Below are positions 23,101 through 33,861 of a DNA stretch of 64,000 nucleotides, piece after piece (position 1 is the stretch's first letter; each line of letters opens with the position of its first letter). Made by a program: the position numbers and the translations under genes. The stretch is from assembly GCA_008711295.1 (NCBI GenBank), contig VUYV01000404.1, positions 546,272 to 610,271 on the forward strand. The letters run 5' to 3'. The notes under the pieces were generated by a model. It was given only the letters and a program-made list of their open reading frames with translations. It ran no database searches and was not told the origin of the DNA. The stretch is from Anarhynchus alexandrinus (lineage: Eukaryota > Chordata > Aves > Charadriiformes > Charadriidae).

Positions 23101-24978
23101 ATTGAGAGAAAAGCCTGCAAGCTGTAGTTCAGTCTTTGCAAACCCACAGTATATAGGCTGAGTTTAGTGAGTGCTTCCCAATAAAGTTGTATCCTGATGT
23201 CAGGCCTTTCTGTACAGGCAGGGAAAAACATTGCTAGTACCAATATGGTAGAGGGGTAGAAAGGTGTCAATGGTGAAGCTCAGGCACTTTTCTGTGCTTC
23301 CCTAATCCCACATTCCCAGAATGGGCTGATTGTCAGTAGCCATCAGCTAGCCTCAGCCACCACAGTATGCAATGTGGGTCCCTTTCTCTTTGCAGAACTC
23401 TTTCTACAGACTTTTCTGGGCTGCACTCTTGTAACAGAACTCAGGGTAGCACATACTCATGGAACCTACCTTGCTGTAGCTGAAATTTTGTGATTTTTTG
23501 TTTCTATGTGTTGAAAAGAGACATACACATATTACTATCGAGCTTCAGAGACTTCCAAATCTTAACAGACAAAACACTCCTCCCCTTCACTCCACGTTCA
23601 AAGTGAATGTGCTTAAAACATTGATGTTAAATCTTTCTCACTCTTGTGGGAGTTCTTTGAAACAGTAAAGTTGCACTTCTGTTGTCCTATTAGACATATA
23701 GTTGTCTTTCACAAGAAGACAGAGGCCAAGGCCATGAAAAAGCTTCAGACTGACAAATGAAACCAGGAGAAGCAAGCTGTCAGCTTTCCAGGCTGAGATA
23801 ATATGCTTCTAGAATAAAAGTGATGGTATCAGAAAAATGTATCTTTGTCAGATAAATAAAAAATATGTCTCAGTTTTCTCTATGCTTCATCTTATGGATG
23901 ACAGTCTATCATCATGAGGTACTAAGGGAAGTATATATAATTAAATGGCTTGAGTCTGGACAATGTTGATTTGCTGAACATTCTTTTGTGATGTTTCTTA
24001 TAAAAGCAAATGGGTTTTAGAATTGGCAACAATAAGATAAAATGACAAAAAAATTACTGTCTTAGAGTGATATAACCATGTGTTAACTCAGTGCCCTTAA
24101 TGAAAAGTACCATAGACCTTCAAAGCAAATGTCTTTGAACAAGGTGTACACTGTAAGAGAGCAAGACTGTAGATTTATTCTTTCATAAACAGCATATTCT
24201 GTAGATATTTCTGAATTCGCAGCTCATGTACACTGAACTGTGTAGTATAAAAATACCATACACTCTTCTTTTTTTTCAAGATGGATGAAGTTTGAATCTG
24301 TTTTTGTTTTAGCTCTCATCCTGCACTAAATACAGCACTGGGAGGCAGAATCAAAGTTTTTGTGTGTAAAACCTAGAGAATCCAGGAGTGTTTTTCAGCT
24401 CTGGTGTCCAAATAAGTACAACCAGCAAAGTTTGTAATGCTTGTCAGTGGTTAGTACTGATGCTGTAGTTTGGTGTAGTACACTGGACCATCTCAAGCAC
24501 AATCTGTTGTTTGTTAAGTTATTGAGAACCTTCTGACCAGCTTGGAAGACACAGAGATACTACTTAACATGAATAGTCATTAATTTGGGGCTAGAAACCA
24601 ATGTTTTTGCCATAGCAATATTTATTATTTGCAATGCTACCAGAGTGCTAGTATCATTAACAGTTCCAAGCATATATCTAAGTTCACTACATATGCTGTA
24701 AGCAATAATTTGATGTGTAAGATTAGAGTCTGCCCTTGTTGCCCCAATAAAAAATATCTACTTTTTTAGGTTTGGGGCAAAAGCTTTCCAAGCTCACTAC
24801 TCCTGTAGGTCAATCTTTACCATTTCAATGAAAAAATAGTACACTGTTGATGAGTTCTAACTATCATCCAATAATGCCACCACTTTAGTATGGATTGTGC
24901 TTCCCTTGAGTTACAGTACAGGCCCATGAGTGTTCTATAACATAATGCAGGGCTGAGATTGTTTCACTAGGAAAGACG
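20194..24978. other. non-coding DNA, no gene seen
   Basis: About 4.8 kb with only short unrelated frames. I saw no retroelement, RNA gene or coherent exon. Overlapping frames of 86-100 codons near 20601-21088 lie in all three forward frames of the same stretch, which argues against any being coding. Confidence 0.55.
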
Positions 24979-25830
24979 TCATAGAATCATAGAATACCAG
25001 GTTGGAAGTGACCTCAAGGATCATCTGGTCCAACCTCTTTTGGCAAAATCATGGTCTAGACAAGATGGCCCAGCACCGTCTCCAGCTGAATCTTAAGTGT
25101 CCAATGATGGGGAATCCAGCACTTCCCTGGGGAGAATATTCCAATGGCTGACTGTTCTTATTGTGAAAAATTTTCCTCTTGTGTCCAGTCAGAATGTCCC
25201 CAGGAGTAAATTGTACACATGACCCCTCATCTTTTCCATGTAACTCCTTGTAAAAAGGGAGTCTCCATCTTCTTTGTAGCCACCCTTTAATTACTGGAAC
25301 ATGGCGATAAGGTTTCCCCTAAACCTTCTTTTCTCAAGGCTGAATAAACCCAGTTCTCTCAGCCTTTCTTCATATGGCAGGCTTCCCAGCCCTTTGATCA
25401 TCTTTGTGGTCCTTCTCTGGATCCTCTCCAGCCTGTCCACATCTTTTTTGTATAGAGGAGACAAAAAATGAACACAGTATTCCAGTTGTGGCTTGACAAG
25501 TGCTGAGCAGAGTGGGATAATGACTTCTTTACCTCTGCTGGTGATGCCCTTGTTGATGTAACCCAGCATCCTGTTGGCTTTCTTTGCTGCAGCAACACAC
25601 TGTTCACTCATATTGCACTTGTTGTCCACCAGCAATCCGATGTTCCTTTCCACAGAGCTGTTCCCCAGCCAGGTAGATCCCAGTCTGTGCTGCGGTCCTG
25701 GATTATGTTTTCCCAGGTGCAAGACCTTACACTTGTCCTTGTTGAACTTCATAAGGTTCTTGTTGGTCCACTCTTCCAGCCTATCCAGGTTGTTGAGTAT
25801 TCTGGAGAATATTTTGCATGTCCTTATACC
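24979..25830 (-). mobile_element. CR1 LINE, 5'-truncated 3' end
   Basis: On the minus strand this reads from the C-terminal part of CR1 ORF2 into the 3' UTR and ends in the tandem ATTCTATG octamers, seen on the plus strand as TCATAGAATCATAGAAT at 24979. The frame 25752-25291 gives 153 codons, beginning MKFNKDKCKVLHLG and containing RLERIQRRTTKMIKG and [17 protein letters not shown], all hallmark CR1 ORF2 C-terminal sequence. The frame stays open upstream into RILNNLDRLEEW. It stops at 25291, so the last part of ORF2 is lost or frameshifted in this copy. CR1 inserts without a clean target-site duplication and is usually 5'-truncated, as here. It is immobile. Confidence 0.93.
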
Positions 25831-28800
25831 ATTTTGAAGTTTACTACTTTAAAATGAAAGGTTCTTTAGTTAAGTGCGATTGATTTTTCCAAGGCAGCTT
25901 GATCAATAAATAGACAAATCAATTTCAGCCTATTAATTGAATGTTGTGAACTGGAGGGTCTTTAAACAAATAAAATGCCACCTCACCCCCTGCCCCATTA
26001 TTGATAGGAAATCATATTGAATTCAAAGTCTTGAAACGTGGGGTGGAAAGAAAAGTTGCTGTAACAAAAAAAAAAAAAGACAAAAAAGGTAGAAAAGAAC
26101 TTTTCACTGTGTTCAGAAGAAGACTTGCTGAGACCAAGGGGTTTACCTCTCCAACTGCCTTCTCTTTCTCAGGTGGGCATATACACTGGATGGAAGGGAA
26201 CAGTTTGTCAGTAATAACACAGGACCTTTCTGCATGATAGAAAGCATGATCCTTTTTCCTTAATATTTTTACCATTATCGGACTTCTCTCTTCAAGTTTA
26301 GTCCCTTGCTGTGGTTTTGTTCCCTTAATAATACCTGTTCTCATACCCAAATGCTGAGGTTCTGCTTTCCTTGTTTTAAAAAGCTGATCCTTCTTCAAAA
26401 TCAGTTGGTTGACATTGCTGCTTGCCCTCCTTCACTAAACTAAGGTATCTGATAACTGCATTGATAACTGCATTTTCACTTTTGCCATTAGTACAAAAAA
26501 GCATTCTACAGTTGAGCCATTGCAACTTCTCAGGGAGGTATTAGAATTTCTGGTAGTTCTCAGTCCATGTCATGATCGGGACTGATTTTATTGAGACCTG
26601 CTAGAACTTACACCTCTCTAACAGTTGTAGACTAGTTAAATATTTGGAATCATTATTTCATTGCATACAAAGCACAGCTTGATTGCATTCATTGTATTTG
26701 AAATTGAATTCTTGATCTGATTCTAGGAATACACAAGTGTCACAACAAACATTACATGTTTTTATCGGTATACTGTAGGCATTTATTTGACTGGACATAA
26801 GACTGTCAGTTTTCTCAAGCTGAGTCTCAAATCGTTTTGTGAAAGTTGTGACTGCTACTGGTAGAAGTTAACTTCTTTTAGATCTAGTAGGCAGCTGTCT
26901 AGTTTAATCTGAACTCAGTCATAGGGCTCAGGTGCCCTTTGAAATTTGGTTTCAAAACGTAGCTTTGATCCTTCTTTGTCTGCATTTTTCCAACACACTG
27001 CAAGATGTTACCGGTCTGTCCACACCAAGTGGAACAATTGAGATGACTTTATTTCAGGTAATGTAACAATTTATGTCTCCTTCTGCCTCTCCCTTTCCTT
27101 CTCAACTTCTGTAATCAATGTAGTTTATGGAAGTTTCCATAACAGAAACTAAGACATTTCGTTTGTTTGTTCCATGCAACACCTGGTGGTTTTTCTAATT
27201 CTTCTTCATTATTTCAGTTGCAGAAGGTAGACCAGCTATCTCAATGTAACTCAGCACCAGGAATGTGTTACCACCAGACAAATGGGTTTGTACTATGTGC
27301 GTCCAGTTCTGTTTTATTTTTTGTTTGTTTGTTTAGTTTTGTATTATTTTCTACACTCCTTTTTGCAACCTGGAAACCTTACTTGCAGCCCTCATAGACT
27401 CTAGAAGTTTCTGTGGTTGCCCAGATCTAGTGAATTTCTTATAAGATCATTTTGGCATTGGAATTAGATTTTAGCCTTGTTTTTCCTGGGAGGTGATATA
27501 AGCTCTCTTGGGAGGGGCAGTATAAAGGAAGAGGGTGTAAAAGAGGAGAGGAGTAAAAGAATTTCCTGCCAACCAGGCAGTGTCACAGTCAAAATCTCTT
27601 GATAAATCCTTTTTTTTTTCCTTTTATTACCCAAACAAGCTGAAAACAGAGGCAATTCATTACACTTTAGAATAAAAGAAATAACCTGCCTTTGCTCTGT
27701 TCTTTTCTGTTTCTCCATCAACTTCTATGAGATTGAGTCCTCTATGATCATTCCCACCAAAGAATAAAACTTCTTATCCTCTCTTCTCCTTCTAGCTTAA
27801 AGCTTGTTTAAATCAGACAGCTGAGATTTATGGCCCTGGTCTGAGAACCAACATACATGCCTGGCTTTCTTGTAAACTCAAAGAAGCCATTCCTTTAGAT
27901 TCTTTGAAAGGGCCCATATACCCCTTTATTTTATGACCAATACATCTAGATATTTTGTGATTTCTATGAAATCATGTCATCAGTTTTTACTTTCGCTATG
28001 TTGACTGATGCTCATGTACTTACTAATAATTTATATTGACTAAATGCTGATTTAGCTGCAATTCTCAACATAACAGTGATTTCGGGACAGTATGAAAAAA
28101 CCTGCTTAGGCCTTACTGGTCTTCAGTCTAAAGAAGATGGATTGGTCTCCAAACTCCCGTGTCCTCTACTGCACTTCTTTATCCCTATTTACAAAGTTAA
28201 TATTTAGCTTTCCAGAAGTCACAAACTCATGCATGGCTAGCCTTAGTAGCTATTTCTGATGTTGCATCCCTTCTTACTTCCACAAAACTTTTGAGCTCTC
28301 TTCAGACTACAGTGATACTTTCCAAACTTTTGTCTTTTTTTAATCCCTTATGTGGACCTTACTCATCCTGCAATGGATTCTAATTTCCTTCTGGGTTTCT
28401 TGTCTCACTTAGCAGAGTTTTTCAGCTGTGCATTATGGTTATGCTCGGCAGCTTATATCTCATTTACAAGTACAGCTTCCATTCATAACTAAAGGAACTT
28501 TACCCCTCAGACCAAGATTAAGGCAAGTAATTACCTTTGTTTATGTGTTAAATGATATCAATTAGAAAAATCGATCAAACCCACATGATTATAATTATTC
28601 TAACACAAAAACTCATAAAACAGTGGACTTTTACTGTACCTGTGTTTTATGTTCATAACAGTAGGGCACAGACTGTTCTCTCCTTGAAGTGACAGAGGTG
28701 AATTCCTTTAAACTGTGCTCATTTCAAGTTTCCCATCCATAGGCTTCTGAGTGCTTTCAAAAAGAATGACTTCTAAAGGTAATAGAGGTTCCACAGGCTG

Positions 28801-30834
28801 AACAATAGCTCAAATCTGTTTTGACATGAGTGAAGGGATTATGGTCTCAGCAAGCTTTTCCTTCTCATTCACCAGCTTGACCCTCCCCAGCTGCACGCTT
28901 CTGTCTGACCTCTGATGACAAGGCTCACTGGTCTGAGAAAGGCATCGTCTGCTCTGGATTAACATCTGCACAATGACACTCATAATCATAATGTGGAGGA
29001 AGGCATAAAATTCACATTTGTTTTCAGTACCCTCTTTTTTTCATTTTACAGTCATTAGCTCCTACTATCAATCCTCAAAGGAAGGAAGGGACATTTACTC
29101 CCTGAAACGGTCCATACATTGCATTATCTAATTTACCACCCTAGCTGTCTCTAAAAGGTTGGCCTTATCTTTATATAACAAAGACTTCTACAGAAAAGGT
29201 CACAGGCTACAGCCTGAGTAGGTAAAGGATTTTAATATCTGGTAGGAAGCCCTGCAAAGAAGATAGCAGGTATCAACAGGTATTCTCTGGAAATGACTAC
29301 AATACCTTAAAATTTCTTGGTGTTATCTTACATTGTGTCAGCTATGTCTGTGCCATCAATATGTCCCATTCTTACTAAGTTTCCACTAACATAAAATAAC
29401 AAGACATTACATGCATCTTGACTATTCCCTCTACACAAAGGCACGTGTACTAGCATATTTCATCTTAATATAGTCAAGCCTTCCGAGCAGTTGCAAAATC
29501 TTCACTGACTAGCAGACATGGTTACTGCAGATCACAGTTTCTTCCTCAAACCAGGAGAGCCCAGGTCTTCACAGTATCAGTCATGCTAGTGAGTACAGGA
29601 AATACTGTACAAAATAATGATGATTAAACAAGCACATCTCAAACTCAATAACCAGCAATGCTGCTCAAGAATCTTATGGGCATCTAATGAGATGCAGCCT
29701 GGATAGGAGCCTTCCAGAATCTCTGGTTCTGCCGGGAGGAATAACCATAAAATCCACTTTAAAGTTGCACTGAATATTTGTTTTGTGGAGGAACAAAAGA
29801 AGGGCTAACCAGAGTTTGCTCACCTCTGCCTCTGTATTGAAGATCCTCATTTTTGCTGTAAGGCCACCTCTGTGACACTCACAGTAAATTGATTAGTTGT
29901 GTCATTTCTTCCAGTGTGTCCTCTGTGTTATGTCTCTCAGAAAAGTTGTCTCAGTCAGCACTGTTTCGTATCGTCTGTGCAATGTGCAGCAACACTTGCC
30001 TCATGGGAGTGCAGTAACGAGCAGCTACTCCTTTTGAACAGAAGCCTGGTTGCCAAAAAAATGAGCTCTTGAGTGAGAGACATTTTCCTTCACTGAGCTT
30101 TTCTGGGCATCCATTACCCCCCTAGCGTCTAAGTTCCTATGCAGGTATTAGAGCTGCCTGGAAATTTTCTCATGGAAAAAGTGGTTGCACTTCCAGTTTT
30201 CATTTCAAAAAGGGATAAAATGCAAAACTTTGGCTTCTCCTGTGAAGTGGAAAATCCACTGCTCATCAGCTCTGATTGCTAGACTGCCTCTCCAAATATC
30301 CCTAGAGGAGGTGTGAGTGGGTGATGTATGTCTCATGCTTTTTCTCATTTTTCCACACAAAGGGAATAGAAACTCTTTCCCCTCAGGAATTTTTGATCAC
30401 TGGACTTGCATGGAACTGTCAGTCTTTGAAAGAAAACTGTATTTTCTGTTTACTGAGCTCAGTTGCTGATAATATTTAAACAAAGTATTCTGAGAAAAAA
30501 TAAGCAGTCTCACTGCTGTATTATTTATACGGTAAAAGGAATTATATTATGTTGTGCTTATTTCCAAACAAAAATTCAGTTTCCAATTTTATCTTTCAGT
30601 GTGATTTCCCACTGGATCCCAATGGTTTGCCATACATGTAAGTTAGAATTTAGCCTCCATTGACAATAAATTTAAAGGAATATTTGAGAAAACATGTGTC
30701 TTGAGCTACTTCACAATGTGGCTCTAGGAAAGGGAAGTAGGAAAAAGAAAGCATATAGTCTACATTTACACTGGTAAGTTAAACATACTCAGGAATGTTC
30801 TCTGTCACTGATGCCACCAGCATGGAACAGACTC
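25831..30834. other. non-coding DNA, no gene seen
   Basis: About 5 kb with no recognisable element. Frames such as 26012-26398 on the minus strand (128 codons) have no recognisable domain and end in a phenylalanine run encoded by an A-rich tract at 26067-26090. A 12-bp direct repeat TGATAACTGCAT lies at 26450-26473. Confidence 0.55.
26450..26473. repeat. 12-bp tandem duplication
   Basis: TGATAACTGCAT occurs twice in direct succession. Likely slippage. Confidence 0.8.
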
Positions 30835-31343
30835 TTCTATGTGAACTGGGCTCCTCTGTTCAAGAAGGACAGGGAACTGCTGGAGAGAGTCCAGCAAAGG
30901 GCTACAAAAATGACTAGGGGATTGGAGCATCTTTCTTATGAGGAAAGGCTGAGGCACTTGGGTCTTTTTAGTCTAGAGAAAAGAAGACTGAGGGGGGATC
31001 TTATCAATACTTATGAATACTTGAAGGGAGGGTGCCAGGAGGATGGGAACAGTCTTTTTTTTCAGTGCTGCCCAGTGATAGGACAAGAGGTAATGGGAAC
31101 AAACTTGAACATAAGAAGTTCCATCTAAACATGAGGAGGAACTTCTTTACTTTGAGGGTGGCAGAGCACTGGAACAGGCTGCCCAGAGAGGTTGTGGAGT
31201 CTCCCACACTGGAGACATTCAAAACCCACCTGGACGCCGTCCTGTGCAACTTGCTGTAGGTGACCCTGCTCTGTCAGGGGGGTTGGACTAGATGATCTCC
31301 AGAGGTCCCTTCCAACCCTGACCATTCTGTGATTCTGTGATTT
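30835..31343 (+). mobile_element. CR1 LINE, 5'-truncated 3' end
   Basis: The plus strand encodes the end of CR1 ORF2: [20 protein letters not shown], then [21 protein letters not shown] frameshift near 31040-31090 moves the reading into the next frame, which continues [20 protein letters not shown] and [20 protein letters not shown]. The 3' UTR follows with GATGATCTCCAGAGGTCCCTTCCAACCCTGA and the terminal ATTCTGTGATTCTGTGA at about 31323-31341. It is about 510 bp, immobile, and of the same CR1 subfamily as the copy at 61726, judged by matching text in the ORF end and tail. Confidence 0.93.
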
Positions 31344-31742
31344 TAGCTTCCTGTTTCCCTAACCAAGTCAGCCCTGATTAGACCGAAAATTACCTGACAC
31401 AGATCCTGACACTGAACGTATTCCACAGGATTTTGCGATTGCTCAGAAGTATATATGTCTAGTACAACATGCCTGCTGTGTTCTGCCATTATCTACTATT
31501 ATTACACTTTCTTCTTTTTAAGAAACAACCTGCCCCTGCCCTCCCTAGGTCTGCAGTCCCTGATGAGCTTTCAGTCTTTCAGTACATCAGAACACAGACC
31601 ACAACTGCTGCCAGTGTGTCTTGGGACACTCCAGCTCCTGAAAGTCATGTTGCTCCCCCTTTTGCTGCTCATGTTCAGACTAGATGAGTTTTTGTATCTC
31701 CTTTAGCCTTTGTAGGAACCAAACCCTTTCTTGGTATATGGC
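31344..31742. other. unique spacer, no gene seen
   Basis: About 400 bp between a CR1 and an LTR. Overlapping forward frames of 72 and 83 codons exist, with no recognisable domain. Nothing else noted. Confidence 0.5.
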
Positions 31743-32308
31743 TGTGGTGGGTTGACTCTGACTGGATGCCAGGTGCCCACCAAAGCAGCTCTATTGCTCC
31801 CCTCCTCATCTGGACAAGGGAGAGAAAAATCTATCGAAAGGTTCATGGGTTGAGATAAGGACAGGGGTGGATCACTCAGCCATGACTGTAACAGGCAAAA
31901 CAAACTTAACTTGGGGAAAAATTAATTTAATTTATTATCAATCAAATCAGAGTAGGGTAATGAGAAATAAAACTAAACCTTAAAATCACCTTCCTCCCAC
32001 CCCTCCCTTCTTCCCAGGCTCAACTTCACTCCTGATTTCTCTAACCCCTTCCTCTGAGCTGCGCAGGGGGATGGGGACTGGGGGTTGTGGTCGTGTTCCC
32101 CATCCCCCCCAACCCTCTTCTTGAATTCATTTATCGCAGAGGCTCTACCACCATCACTGATGGGCTCAGCCTTGGCCAGTAGTGGGTCCATCTTTGAGCC
32201 GGCTGGCATTAGCTCTATCAGACATAGGGGAAGCTTCTAGCAGCTTCCCACGGAAGCTACCCTTGTAGACCCCCTGCTACCGAAACCTTGCCATGCAAAC
32301 CCAATAAA
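31743..32308 (-). mobile_element. solo LTR of a second ERV family, exact 5-bp duplication
   Basis: The plus strand begins TGTGGTGGGTTGACTCTGAC. Reverse-complemented, the element reads in the avian LTR orientation: it starts at the right end with a TTTATTGGGTTTGCATGGC-type sequence and ends with ...GTCAACCCACCACA. The flanking ATGGC at 31738-31742 is repeated exactly at 32309-32313, a perfect 5-bp target-site duplication that fixes both ends. The right terminus on the plus strand is AAA where CA would be expected, so one terminal dinucleotide is mutated. The length is 566 bp and no internal retroviral genes flank it. A 78-codon minus-strand frame (32209-31973) is part of the LTR sequence and not recognisable as a protein. 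Confidence 0.85.
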
Positions 32309-32528
32309 ATGGCTCAGACAGTTACTGCTCTCTGGTGTTTTCTTATCACACTGGATGGACATGTGAAGTTGTTATGCCTACTGTGACACGGTTGGAGGAC
32401 AGTGGGAGAATGAAGACATTGAAGTGGCATAGTACCATCTATAGCAGCAAACAGGAATGCTCCCCAGAATGTGGACAACAAGCTGGATGCGCAGTCAACA
32501 CACTCAAGGGCAGGGCCGCCACTCAGAT

Positions 32529-33315
32529 GGGCCTACAGAGGATAAAAGAATGAGCTGACACGAATCTTTTGAAATTGAAGATGGACAAATGTAGAGTCCT
32601 ACACTAGGAACAGACATACTCCCCGCATTGGTACAGTGTAGTGATGGACTGTAGAGTGGGGTTCAGATCCACTGAAAAGACCCTAGCTGTCTAGGACAGC
32701 AGGCAAAACATGATTCAGCAGTATGTTCTGGCAGCAATGAAGGCCAACAGCATCCTGCATTTTATTACTGTGAAGTAATGTCACTGGGAATTGATCACTC
32801 CTCTTTACTTAACTCTTACAACACCATGTCCTAATCACTGCACTTAGTTTTGAGCCCTCCAGTACAAGAAAAAACATTGACAAACATGTGTGTGTCCATT
32901 GGAAGGCCCTCAAGATGGTCGGGGACAGGAGCATGTGCCCTGTGAGGAAAAGCTGAGGGAACTGGCCTTATACAGCCTGGAGAAGAGATGGCTTTGAGGG
33001 GACCCACCAGTAGTCTTCCAACTCCTACAAGGAAGTTGTTGAGAAGACAGAGACGAGCTCTTTACTGAGGTGCATGGCTCGAGGACAAGAGAAAATGGTC
33101 TTAAATTATGACAGGGCAGGTTCCAAGTAGATACAAGGAAAAAATTGCTTAGTATAATTAAGAACTGGAGCTGCTTGCCTCAAGATCTTGTATAATCCCC
33201 AGCTCTGGAGGTTTCCAAGTTCCAACTGGACAAACCCCCAAAAAATCTGAGCTGAGTTGCATGTTGAACATGTTTTAGCATGAGGCTGAACTAGATGGCT
33301 TCAGAACATCTCTTT
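32529..33315 (+). mobile_element. old degenerate CR1 LINE copy
   Basis: Recognisable in order as CR1 but full of stops and shifts. First comes a TTTGAAATTGAAGATGGACAAATGTAGAGTCCTACAC block (ORF2 form: MKFNKDKC.VLH). Then AATGAAGGCCAACAGCATCCTG, GAGGAAAAGCTGAGGGAACTGG...CAGCCTGGAGAAGAGATGG (the [13 protein letters not shown] region), and AACTGGAGCTGCTTGCCTCAAGATCTTG (the HWNRLPRE region). It fades around AACTAGATGGCTTCAGAACATC. It is much more diverged than the copies at 24979, 30835 and 48560, so it is an older insertion. Confidence 0.75.
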
Positions 33316-33397
33316 TGTGGGGTGTTTTCACAGTCTACCCTTGGCAAATGAACTGGATAACAGCATCTATTAGGGTAAGAACATGACGCTATTTAAT

Positions 33398-33717
33398 GTG
33401 TGTGCTGGCTTGAATATGCAAAACTAGAGAGCATTTGCCCACAGCTCATTGTGCTAAATAGACAGACAATTATCAGCCCTCAACTGATCATGTAAAACGG
33501 GAAGACAGACAGCAGCTGGAAAAAGAATAACTGAGGAATTACAGAGGGACTTTTGAAACAAAAGTATAAAAGAAGCATAACAAGTTGTATCATGTGGGTG
33601 GAGACCTTGGAGTAGACGCAGCAGCAGTAAAAACCTGGTTTGACGCTGCTAGAAGTCATCCCATTGGCATCACACCTCTGCCTTGGCCAGACAGAGCCGT
33701 GTGGTCAGATGATCCCA
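33398..33717 (+). mobile_element. possible LTR fragment interrupted by CR1
   Basis: Begins near a TGTGTGCTGGCTTG sequence and contains TATAAAAG at 33565, followed 30-60 bp later by a G-rich leader-like stretch. This spacing resembles a U3-R region. It stops where a CR1 tail begins at 33718; sequence after that tail (33862 to about 34080) is also GC-rich and may be the remainder. I do not recognise the family and found no clear terminal repeat or target duplication. Confidence 0.35.
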
Positions 33718-33861
33718 AGAGGTGTTGAAGGCCAGGCTGGATGGGGCTTTGAGTAACCTGGTCTAGTGGGAGGTGTCCCTGCCCATGGCAGGGGGGTTAG
33801 AACTAGATGATCTTTAAGGTCCCTTCCAACATAAACCATTCTATGATTCTATGATTCTGTG
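33718..33861 (+). mobile_element. CR1 LINE 3' tail (very short copy)
   Basis: Only about 144 bp: GGCCAGGCTGGATGGGGCTTTGAG...TAACCTGGTCTAGTGGGAGG, then CCCTGCCCATGGCAGGGGGGTTAGAACTAGATGATC, GGTCCCTTCCAAC and a terminal ATTCTATGATTCTATGATTCTGTG. The well-preserved tail and octamer repeats mark it as fairly young. The subfamily text matches the minus-strand copy at 48560, whose 3' UTR reads the same in reverse. Confidence 0.92.

Noticed and set aside
26012..26398. 128-codon minus-strand frame
   Set aside because: No recognisable family; it includes a phenylalanine run made by an A-rich tract and overlaps another frame on the plus strand.
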